A DNA stretch of 64,000 nucleotides from Azolla caroliniana (taxonomy: Eukaryota; Polypodiophyta), in the NCBI GenBank assembly GCA_043228905.1, contig JBHGNT010000017.1, positions 11,842,001 to 11,906,000 on the forward strand, written 5' to 3'. This document shows, one piece after another, positions 32,745 through 42,353 of the stretch (positions are counted from its first letter, which is position 1; every line of letters starts with the position of its first letter). A program made the position numbers and the translations under genes. The notes below the pieces were generated by a model. It did not search any database. It saw nothing but the letters and a program-made list of their open reading frames with translations, and had not been told where the DNA came from.

Positions 32745-33648
32745 TGACGGGAACTCAAGGCTCCTTATGTCCAACGCTCGGCCACAACCGAGATTCTTTA
32801 CTTACACAGAAAACAGGAAACGGAAAAACACGCGACACAAAAGGAGAGAAGAGGTACAGAGGAGGTTTACGTGGAAAACCCCAAGCTAGGGGAAAAACCA
32901 CGGCAGCCCACAAGCTGCAAACTGTCACTATGTGGGAATATACAACAGTGAGTTCACTGAGGCACCGACCTCGTGCTCACAAATCTTCGCCACAGGCGGC
33001 AGTTACAACAGAGGGAACGACCTCTTTCTCTCTCTCTCTCTCTGTACACTATTACGTGCTCTCTCTTCTTCTTGCACCAACAAGGAAAAATGACAACAAC
33101 AACTAAAAGTTTTCCCTAAGTCATATTTATACTAATATGACTTTTCGGCTATTTACAAATGTCGCCACGATGGGCTCTCAGAAACATATTTACGAATATG
33201 TCTCTTCATCCGGTTCTCACCGAGTCTGTACCATCCGGCTCTCCGTAGCCGGGTATTCCTCATCCGGTCTTCACCGGGTCTATATCATCCGGCTCTCCGT
33301 AGCCGAGTACTCCTCATCCGGTTCATACCGAGCCTGCACCATCCGGCTCTCCGTAGCCGAGTACTCCTCATCCGGTTCATACCGGGCCTGCACCATCCGG
33401 CTCTCCATAGCCGAGTACTCCTCATCTTGTTCATACCGGGCCTGCACCATCCGGCTCTCCATAGCCGGGTCCTCCTCATACTGTTTCGGCCTCGGCCGAG
33501 ATTGTTCGTCAGCACTGTTCTCCTCCCTTCCCATCCGGAGGGACCTGTCTCCCAACAGTAGCCGGATCAGTTTCTCTCATCTTGATGCTGAATAGTTCAC
33601 TGGCACTGTTCTTCTCCCTTCCCATCCGGAGGGACCTGTCTCCCAACA
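32745..33648 (-). repeat. 5' LTR of Copia X2 with a 43-bp insertion
   Basis: Starts TGACGGGAACTCAAGG. It is longer than its partner for two reasons. It has more 54-bp repeat units (about five between 33195 and 33475). A 43-bp segment (33558-33600) also separates two copies of the LTR end (GCACTGTTCT...CTCCCAACA). That segment resembles Copia gag sequence (compare CTCTCATCTTCATATTGAATAG at about 20103). Confidence 0.8.
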
Positions 33649-33661
33649 CCAAGCGATCATC

Positions 33662-36600
33662 ATGTCGAGGAAAAAGACTGCATGTTCTAACACCAGGTAG
33701 GATCTAAACCCTAAACTGTACGGACATCTGACTATCTACATACTTTATATTTCTTTTAGAATAACTTGCGTGCCCACTTCTAACTCCTGGATCCATAACT
33801 CGGTACATCGTATCGAGTTATGGCTCGAAATCGGTACACTGTATTAACATGAGGGTCACAACTCGATACGATGTATCAAGTTATAGATCCAAGACCAAGA
33901 ATTCGATACAATGTATCGAGTTCTGACACTCAACTTGATACGATGTAATGAGTTCAGTGTCAAAACTCGTTACCATGTATCAATTTACGTATTAGAACTC
34001 GTCACGTCGTATCTAGTGGCTCCTAAGGCTAGAACTAGATACGCATAACTCGATACGGTGTAATGAGTTATGTCCCACAACTCGATACACCCTATCGAGT
34101 TGTTGCCCTAGGTGTCACATCTCGATACGTTGTATCGAGTTGGGGGACATAACTCGATACATGGTAACGAGTTGTGGCTCCTAGGGCTACAACTCGATAC
34201 GGCGTATGGAGTTGGGGAACATAACTCGATACACGGTATCGAGTTGTGGCTCCTAGGGCTACAACTCGATACGGCGTTTGGAGTTGGGGAACATAACTCG
34301 ATACATCATATCGAGTTGTGGCTCCTAGGGCTATAACTCGATACGTCGTATCGAGTTGGGCGTCTTAACTCGATACGGCGTATCGAGTTGGGGGTCTTAA
34401 CCTTATACGGCATATCGAGTTGTGGCTCCCAGGTCTAAAACTCGATACGCCGTATCGAGTTGGGGTGGGGGTCTTAACTCGATACGGCGTAACGAGTTGT
34501 GGCTCCCAGGGCTAAAACTCAATACATAGTATCGAGTTAGGGGTCATAACACACATTAGACCCAAAAAAAGTAGTAAAAATAGGTTCAAAAATTCTAAAT
34601 TAGGTCAAAATATGGTAAATTTGGGTCAATAAAGTTGATATTTAGGTACTACTAGGGATACCAAAATCGTACTAATTTTAGTGTCCGGTGGCCTATGTGA
34701 CGTTAAATATACATTTTTCCTCTGTCTAGTCCCTAGGTTTCAAATCCTCTTTCCCGCATTCTTCATGTCATTTAACCCCGTTACTAGTTTGGTACTAACT
34801 GTCACAATGGAATGAGGCCAAAACTATATTGGATTGCTAGTTTGGTGTTCCATACTACCAATCTGCATACTGTATATAATTTGACACCCCATACAAATCT
34901 TTCTCCACTACACTACTGGTCAGGCAAGAGCTTCATAAGGCCAAACTATTTTTTGTAATCGCATTTTCTAGACGACAATAGATTTTCATTTGCGAGAATA
35001 TAGGTTTAGGTTCATTTTTTGTATTATTTCATGCAAGTCGACTGACCCTAAGGAGGAAGTAGAATTCGGATTAAGTATCAAAGCTCACCTCCAGACACCA
35101 CAAAGATCCCTATTGTGACATATACACAAACGGGAAAGAAATTCATGTTTGAAGACGAAGACGTGAGGTAGCCGTCTGACGAGGTTAGTCAGAAAACATC
35201 TGTTGCGGTTGGAGGAAGTGAGGACCAGTTAGACATAGACTTAATTGGATATGAGTGGGCAATGCAATATGTAGACTCGAAAAAGAAAGTAGTATTGTTA
35301 GTTACCAGACTGGCTGAACGTGGTATGCTTGCTCAAGATCGTGCATTTAGCTATGGCAAAATCTTGCGGCTGGACTATGAAGACACGGACTCAACTAATT
35401 TGATTGTATTAGTCAACTGTACAAAAGGAGTCCAACAGATGATCATCTCCGAAGACTACTTGTTGAAGGATTCATGAGGACCACAATCCTTCCGACATGC
35501 TATTGAGACAAGTACTAACTTAATAACAACATTGAGGCCATATATTCAAGGTCATGTTAATTTGAAGACTGCCTCCTTATCGCCTATTAAAGCACCAATA
35601 AGGAAATCTGTGGTGCAATCTAGGCCTCCAAGAAAGAAGGTGACGAGAATGTCAGATTCTGAGTCATTGAGTTCAATAGATGATGAAGAGGCTCAATCTA
35701 CACAAGGAGCAGAGCTTGGATCTGGTGTTCTCATCAGAACAAAATAAAATTAGAAGAAACATAATACATAGAAAACTTGTGCAGAAGGGGCAAGTTTTTA
35801 ACCTTCTGATAACCCATATTCATCCCCCCCCCACTGGATGAGAATATAGGACATCGCCCTTTGGAGATCAGGGAACCACATAAGCTGCATATCTAAAATT
35901 TAAAGAAGAAGATGAAAATCAACCCTCATGCAACAGTTGTGCCTTTTATTGTAATGGTGGATCCTCTTCAATGCTCTAAGCTAGAGCGACCAATACAATT
36001 ATTTTGTGATTGGAGGATCTCACTCAGCGGAGCCAAGACGACAATTAGTCCGCGAGCATCCCACAACGTTATTCTTCAAATATGTGGAATGCAAAATTTA
36101 TGTGGGGTTAACAACTGAGGAGGCGAACTTGTTAGCATGGGACCACAATAATGACAATGACTACCAGCAGAAGATGTCCTCCATCGAATGCATTAGATTT
36201 TTTCACCACGAGTACCTCGACGAGAAAACCAAATTTGGAGCAAAATTATATCCAGCTCTACGACGTCAATGTCTCCACGAAGTGGGAATTGTGGTGGACG
36301 ATGCGGTGAAGTCTGATGGAATCAGAAAGTATGAGCCATGGTTTCAACTCGCATTTAGGGATGGAGGAGTCTGGGATCTTCAAGATCAAATATTTACGAT
36401 GTGGGAGAATAAGGAAGTGAAGGGTCAAAGACAAAAGAAGTCAAAAGTTGACCCTCAATTAGAATTGAAGAGCTCAGCTGCGAAGAAGATTGAGCTTACC
36501 ATTGAGGAAGCGGCAGATGATATGAAGTTGTCTTTATGGAGGGCAATGCAAGGGATCAAAGATGAGCAACTTCTTATATCTGTGCTTTCAATAGTTCTAG

Positions 36601-38237
36601 GAAAGGAGCTGAGCCTAGAGGAAATGGTTACGGAGTTCAACAAGTAAGGTCTTACTAAATGTTTTATGGTTTATCTTGTTTTAAGAAATGAATTTTTAAT
36701 GTTGGTTTATAAATTTTCAGCCACAAAGTCTATTTGCAAATACAAGAACTGATGATGAAGCAACTAGGTTGCTTATCGTGGGAACAAGTGACTGAAGAAT
36801 ATCTGATAACGTCTTCTTACAAGGCCTTATCGGAATATTTCATTGTATTTAAGGATTGGGTGAGTATAACTCTTTGTTTGATCAATTTTTGGTGGTCCAT
36901 CCCGTGTATCACTATAACTTTGTTGATGTCTTATTTTTTTAGAAACCATGTCGGAGTAAGAGGCTTGGTGAAATAAAGGATATACATGACTTTCCAATAT
37001 CCTTTCTTGTGCATCTTGAAAGGGCCAAAAAATAGAAGGATCGATGCTTGGTAAGGGCGTTTGAGGTGGAAGATGACGGCACCTTCAAGAAGTTCCCCCA
37101 CAAATAAGACATCACCAGAGATCTGTACTACAATGTTTATTGTGGTGATGTGGCTGACATGATCCAGAAGCTACCAAAGAAAGAGTATACGTTAATGGTA
37201 GCTGATATTCCATACGGTTTTCGTATAGCTAGTTCAATCTACGATGATGAACCTTTTAGGTTCAAGCAGTTGGAAAAAATGGTAAAAGATTTCGCTGACT
37301 TGACCACCGCTTCCTTGTGGAGAATTGTAATATTTCATACCATGGATCAGGGACATTCCGTGGCTCAAGCGTTGAGATCTCATTGTCATTGAATTGAGAA
37401 CCTTGCTTGTTAAGGATTTTATCGAAAGCACTGTATTTCAATAGGAATTATATATTCTAATTTAAACTGCTTATAACTTTTTTCTCAATGATCAAGATTA
37501 AAACCAACGTAAATAGGGGACCGACTTTTCGGTGCATCAATGCAATGGAATATATAACAATTGGTTATTATGACGAGATCAAGAAGCAAAGAATCAAGGA
37601 GCATTCGAATGAGGTAAGATGCTCAAACCTGCTTGTATATCCAGCCGTGACACGGAAGCTTCGACATGTGACCACGACTAAGCGCGGGCTTGTGAATCCC
37701 TACCAGAAGCCCCAACGTTTAATGATGCGCCTTGTGGAGATGTTTTTGAATGAAGATGACTGGATATTGGACTTGTTTTCTAGCACAGGTAAATGGTCGA
37801 ATAATTTTCCCAATGTGTTGAAGGTTTTATTTATATTTAGACCTATGATAATACTCATTATTTCTTATTTATGGTGTTTAGGCACCACTTCGGCATGTGC
37901 TTTGAAGCTTTTCCGAAATTCGGTCGCATTGGAGAAAGATGAGGAGCAGGTGAACTTCATCAAGATGAGGCTTCGCGCGCTTTGGAAATGCCCCGATCAA
38001 GATGAGGAGGTAGGGGCCAAACATATGGCAGATACCGAACGTTTTCAGCCTACCTCCCGTGAACCGATCCCTCCTTTGGCTAGTGAACCTGGGGAACTCA
38101 TAAAGCTTGACGATGACTTAACAGAGGACCCCACGGTAGCGAGTCTATCTGGAGTGGATACTACTACACTAAATGTGGATGATAGTTCACCGATTGATGA
38201 TGAATCCAATGATATGGATACTCTCCTAGCGATGTAG
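33662..38237 (+). pseudogene. ParB-like domain plus N4/N6 DNA amino-methyltransferase
   Basis: A split gene with plausible GT-AG introns. Exon 1 is at 33662-33696 (MSRKKTACSNT). The next exon starts near 35060 (IVTYTQTGKKFMFEDED), followed by 35200-35747. A ParB-like region at about 35912-36643 has FVIGGSHSAEPRRQL, VGLTTEEANLLAWDHNND and MSSIECIRFFHHEYL, the position of the D/E-G-x-H-R and L-A-x-x-N motifs of ParB/Srx folds. Introns 36644-36720 and 36860-36942 follow. The methyltransferase part starts at about 37080 with YYNVYCGDVADMIQKLP and the catalytic motif IV VADIPYGF (DPPY type). After 37488 come NPYQKPQRLMMRLVEMF (motif X) and DWILDLFSSTG split by intron 37789-37881 from TTSACALKLFRNSVALEKDE (motif I, AdoMet binding). 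The order IV before I marks a permuted beta-type enzyme. Stops at 35168, 35476, 37035 and 37104 and frame changes make it a pseudogene. Target base (4mC or 6mA) cannot be told. Confidence 0.75.
33790..34552. repeat. Palindromic minisatellite in intron 1
   Basis: About 22 degenerate copies of a 23-bp palindrome, AACTCGATAC-NNN-GTATCGAGTT, in spacers that in the later half alternate between a short one (GGGGAACAT-like) and a longer one (GTGGCTCCTAGGGCTAC-like), giving a higher-order period near 70 bp. The right half is much more regular than the left. Each unit holds two TCGA or CGAT CpG sites. It lies inside the transposon, in what reads as the first intron of the methyltransferase gene. Confidence 0.92.
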
Positions 38238-38240
38238 TTA

Positions 38241-39369
38241 GAGTTTATAAAAAAACTTTTAATGTATTTACTTCTGATCAAAGATCTTTTAATCAATTCT
38301 ATTTCTTAATATGATCCAATTTATTTGTTTATATGGTGTTATATTATGTTTTAATTAATGTGTTGCTATGTTTATATCTTGTGGCACATATTTATTAAAT
38401 TTGTTGGACTATCATCTAAGTATATAGTTAAGATCAAAGAAAATGTATGTTCATTCTTCATATTTACCCATCAATTGTGTTTATAAAACTTAGTTCCATG
38501 TTTGCTATTGCCAATCACTTTTTGAATTTATTATACTTATAGAATAATTATGATAAATAACATTTAGTGGGATTGAAGGAGGCATTTGTAGATATTGGGG
38601 AGTATTTGCTTTATTAGAGGGGATTGTACAACAATAATCATGTTTCTATGGTTAATGGTTGTCTGGACTAGATGTATGGAGGGCTATCAATGTGTGATCT
38701 GTATAGATTATTATTACTCCATTTGTATATATGTGTTTAACCTCTTGATTTAGTGTTTATGTGTAGACAATGAAATGAAATTTTTTATACATGCTTTAAT
38801 GTTAATACCGGAGAGTTATCTCTATTATGGCATCCAAAAATTTAGGATTGCCTATACCTTAATAATAGTCATATATGTTATGTAAACTAATAGCTATGAG
38901 TACACTTTTGTACTTCTAATTTTCATGTGTTGTCATGAACATATACATTTGGTATTATATCCTAATAACCTTTACTAACTATTAGTCATTATGTATTGTA
39001 TTCAATAATATGTAAATATCAATTTCTCAAATAGCATATACACCTCTCTTGGAAAGTTTAACCACTATAAACCTATGCACTTTACATCTCACGAAAATGG
39101 AATTCCTATTTGTTAATGCTTTAGTCAAATAATTAATTTGTATAAAATGTGTGGTAAAAACCAACCCTAAATTTGTAAACATTGCAAGAATAAATCTAGT
39201 ACATTTATATTTTCTCCAATAAATAGCATATTCTCTTGATATAGAGATGTATCCGATTAATAAATCAATAAATTCACCCTTTGTGGTTTATCATGTGATA
39301 CTGGTGCACGTCATATTTCACAACAAGCTAAAATTGTGTAACTATAATAAAGGGAATCTAAAAGTGAAA
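38241..39369. other. Right subterminal region, non-coding
   Basis: About 1.1 kb of very AT-rich sequence after the methyltransferase stop. No coding pattern is seen. It holds the inverted 14-bp subterminal motif at 39292-39305. Confidence 0.6.
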
Positions 39370-39404
39370 TGCGCGATCCTTCCACTTCTAAATGCGAACG
39401 TGTT
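39370..39404 (-). repeat. Right terminal inverted repeat
   Basis: The reverse complement starts AACACGTTCGCATTTAGAAG and ends GGATCGCGCA, 33 of 35 matching the left end. It is followed by CCGG (39405-39408), the second copy of the target duplication. Confidence 0.93.
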
Positions 39405-41132
39405 CCGGGTGATGGTCGGATATATGAGGCTTCTGACTATTTGTCGGAACCATGTCAGCTTGCATATCATTTCGGATTCGAGGCAGAGCTTCACATTCCT
39501 ATCGAGAGGAGTTGAGACGGACTTGCATTCTGTCATACCGAATTTGAAGAGCATACTCAACACATAGTCACGTTGACTTATCAATATGCCTTCCAAGGTG
39601 TGTGGATCACTTCGATCCTGAGGAAGTAGTGAAGGTCACGATGATCCTTCGTGTCAAACAATGCCATGAGTTCAGATTTGATGCGGTCGATTTTGTCAAG
39701 GTCGGCGCCGGCGATGACTAAATCATCAATATAAAGCAAAATACTTACCGGCTTGTTCTGACCTCGCTGGATGAACAGGGAAGAGTCTGACCTCGATGCG
39801 GCAAAACCCATCCGACGCAGTCGTTGCGTGATTTTCGCGTTCCAGGCACGCAGGGCTTGCTTGAGTCCATAACGAGACTTCTTCAGTCGTCAAACGGCCA
39901 ACATGTTCATTCCAGACTAAAATCCAAGGGGTTGAACCATGTATACTTGTTCCTCAAGATCACCTTGCAAGAATGCATTTTTCACATCTATTTGATGTAG
40001 ATACCATCCCTTCGCCGCTTCCACCGCAAGCAAGACACAGATGGTCGTCATCTTTGTGAATGGAACGAACGTCTCATCGTAGTCGATGTTGTGATGCTGC
40101 GTGTAGCCTTTAGCCACTAGTCAGGCCTTGTACCTGTTAACAGAGCCGTCGACATTGTGTTTGACTTTATACACCCACCGGCAACCGATCAACTTCACTC
40201 CTTTTGGTGTGTCCACCAAGTCCCACGTCTCATTTTCCATGAGCATGTGCATCTCTTCCTCCATGACCTTCTACCAATTCGGATCCTTAGTCTCTTGTGC
40301 GTAGCTCTCCAACTCAAGCACACCTGTCACCTTTGCCATGTACGTATAATGATGCGCCATATACTCATTATATCCGTACCGAACTACGGGGTGCTTCTAG
40401 TGGGTAGAGCGGCGCAATTTTTGCTTTGCCAATTTGATGGCCCCCTTGTCCAACTCTGACCTCTTCTCCGGAGTTCTATCTTCTTGCTTTCCGAAGTCAC
40501 TCTGATCCGACTCTTCCCTACCGGTGTCATACTCCGGCATCTTCTTCTTCCCTCTCTCTTTGCGCATGAACCGTCTCCTTGGTTCCTTGTGAGGGGAGAG
40601 CACGCCCAAGTCTTCGCTACTCGCCGGCTCGTCATCTAATTGACCACACTGGCTCAACCAATCCAGATTTGGTCCATTGATCCGGAGGGTAGTCGGACTA
40701 TCCAGTCGTTCGGATCCCGCAACACTTCCCTCTGTACCGGAAAGAGTCGTCCCATCTACAACAATCAACTCGGGTTTGGGTGATGCAAGGTACCAAGATG
40801 CTGATTCGTCGAAGACGATATCATGGCTAATTCAGACTTGCTTCGAATTGGGGTTCTAGCACTTATACCCCTTCTGCTCATTAGAGTAGCCAACTAGGAT
40901 GCACTTCTTGGATTTTGCATCCAGTTTCTTCCGCTTTTCATCCTGCACATGCACATATGCAATGATGCCAAATACCCGAAGGTGTGCTGAAATCGTCGAT
41001 GAAGCAGACGAAATAACGACTCCTGTTAATGCTCATGTTTTGTGATGGTCCTCACTCATCCAAATGGATGAGTTCGAGCCAATTCCGGCTTCGATTCTTC
41101 TCATTGGGGAACGGAAGCCTCTGTTGCTTCGT
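39405..41132 (-). pseudogene. Copia-A 5' part: integrase, connection, RT
   Basis: It continues the Copia cut at 25578. Minus-strand blocks: RT middle (LSMLFKFGMTECKSVSTPLD, ending SLIYPTITR at the insertion), RT palm with SILLYIDDLVIAGADL (39811-39581, YIDD box), RT fingers (IDVKNAFLQGDLEEQVYMVQ, 40117-39917), an acidic connection region (40768-40384), VGYS...QKGY near 40900, and an integrase core piece (RYFVCFIDD-like) near 41010. Integrase is internally deleted between this core piece and the FGIIAYVHVQDEK segment. Gag and protease are absent: the sequence switches to gene U at about 41132. Confidence 0.85.
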
Positions 41133-41958
41133 GACAAATAGAGGTCCCTGAGGCTACCATCCTCAAATCGTACTTCAGGGAATATTCAGTTACCACCAAA
41201 TTCCACAGGACACAAGGTGAACCTGACCTCATGTTCAAGGAAGTTACCAAGTTCCTGTTAGAAATCGTTTGCGTGTACCCAAAGACATATGCATTGCCCA
41301 AGCATGAGCAGGGTACATTATCGCGACATATGAAGGAGTGAAGGTCAATTGGACCATGACCGTAGCAAACACCCTCGGGGATCTTGGATCTACAAGCCAA
41401 AAAGAAGGCCACAATAGTCATCACCCAATGGATATCTATCCTTTATCCACCCGTCCTAGCGTTGGAGCCAAGGAAGACTTCGAAGAAGGAAAGAACAACG
41501 AATATGCCAAAGCAACGTCGATGACATCAGATGATCAATGTCCCACAAATGGAGTGGTAGGAGGAGAATCCTCCTAGAGCCGACAGAGCAAAACAATCGT
41601 CAAAGCTAGCCAAACTAGTGTCGGCAATACCGGATGCAACCACCAGGTCTATAGCGGTGGAGTCAACCATAATGGTCAAAAAATCAGTAGCCGACAATTC
41701 AGATGATAGAGTCAATCTAGGAAGGGATATAGCAACTCCAGTAGTAAAGGCCGAAGAATCGACCAGTCTCAAAGAAGAAGCACCCAAGAAGAAGAGGGTT
41801 TCTATGGTTGAAGAGAACATTCAGCCGACTAAGCGATGAAGATTGATTCATCAAGGAGAAAAGGCCAACACCCAACCTAGTCTAGGAGCATATAGAGAGG
41901 CAACATACGAGCTAGAAATGGTTGAGCCAAAAGAGACCAAGGAGGAGCACGTGGTTGA
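41133..41958 (+). pseudogene. Gene U, copy 2, upstream part
   Basis: The plus strand reads TILKSYFREYSVTTKFHRTQ and then LMFKEVTKFLLEIVCVYPKT, clearly related to copy 1 at 22250-22821. Further coding-like stretches are VNWTMTVANTLGDLGSTSQK (41338-41577) and an Ala/Ser/Lys-rich segment with KKKRVSMVEE (41618-41839, a possible nuclear-localisation-like patch). Stops and frame changes are frequent. It is cut at 41958 by a Copia and may resume at 47715. The family is unknown. Confidence 0.5.
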
Positions 41959-42353
41959 ACCGGCTCGATTGGATAGCAATAGAATACTGACATGTTTAAT
42001 GGAACCTTAAAAATACATGGGAGGTACAGAGAGAGCAGAACAGTAAAGTCAATTCAAAATAATAAGACTCTGTATACAATGTGGTCAGTGAGCACTTTTA
42101 TACAGGTCATTAAAAGCACTAACAAAAGTACTGACAAGTACTTCAAATACAGGAAACTGACACTAACTCCTAAAAATATGCCTACGTACTAGGCTAGATT
42201 CCTAGGCCTCTAACGGCCTACCGGTTACAATCCGATCCGGCTCTCAGATCCAACTCCTGGTTCTAGATGTCTATCTGGTTCTCCATTTCGGATACCGATC
42301 CGGCTCTAGCTTATTCAGCTCATCTGGATCCGGTTGAGCTTGTCCACTCGACG
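41959..42353 (-). repeat. 3' LTR of Copia-BC, truncated
   Basis: Aligns with 47382-47714 and with 23940-24360. The first ~31 bp (TGTAAAAG...) are missing at the junction with gene U. It is followed by the complement of the polypurine tract (CTCCCCCTCAAGC). Confidence 0.8.

Larger units (their letters stand above)
29077..33648 (-). mobile_element. Copia X2, nested in the transposon
   Basis: A minus-strand Copia of the same family as X1. The left LTR (3') is 29077-29808 and the right LTR (5') is 32745-33648. Primer-binding site GCTCTGATACCA (plus-strand view) is at 32731-32742, and a polypurine complement (AACTCCCCCTTC) follows the left LTR. Flanks CCAAA (29072-29076) and CCAAG (33649-33653) look like a 5-bp target duplication with one change. 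It sits in the leader of the methyltransferase gene, upstream of its ATG. Internal deletion removes the gag C-terminus, zinc knuckle and protease. Confidence 0.9.
25579..39404. mobile_element. 13.8-kb TIR DNA transposon with ParB-methyltransferase cargo
   Basis: Bounded by 35-bp inverted repeats with two mismatches and flanked by CCGG on both sides. It sits inside Copia-A RT codons, which join cleanly when it is removed (TITR | SDLSYL). The related Copia at about 43600 has the uninterrupted site. A second inverted motif of 14 bp (ACCAGTATCACATG) lies about 100 bp inside each end (25684-25697 and 39292-39305). Without the nested Copia X2 (29077-33648) it is about 9.2 kb. It contains a minus-strand DUF7869-like gene and a divergent plus-strand ParB-like/DNA amino-methyltransferase gene, both decayed, plus a palindromic minisatellite. 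Because CCGG is palindromic, a 2-bp CG duplication with a longer TIR is an equivalent reading. I cannot place it in a known superfamily. Confidence 0.85.

Noticed and set aside
33790-34552. CRISPR-like array
   Set aside because: Units are palindromic and spacers are themselves repeated, in a eukaryotic intron; no cas genes. It is a minisatellite.
37150-38237. MT-A70 RNA m6A methyltransferase
   Set aside because: The order DIPY before DLFSSTG, with QKP just ahead of motif I, fits permuted N4/N6 DNA methyltransferases better; MT-A70 has DPPW.
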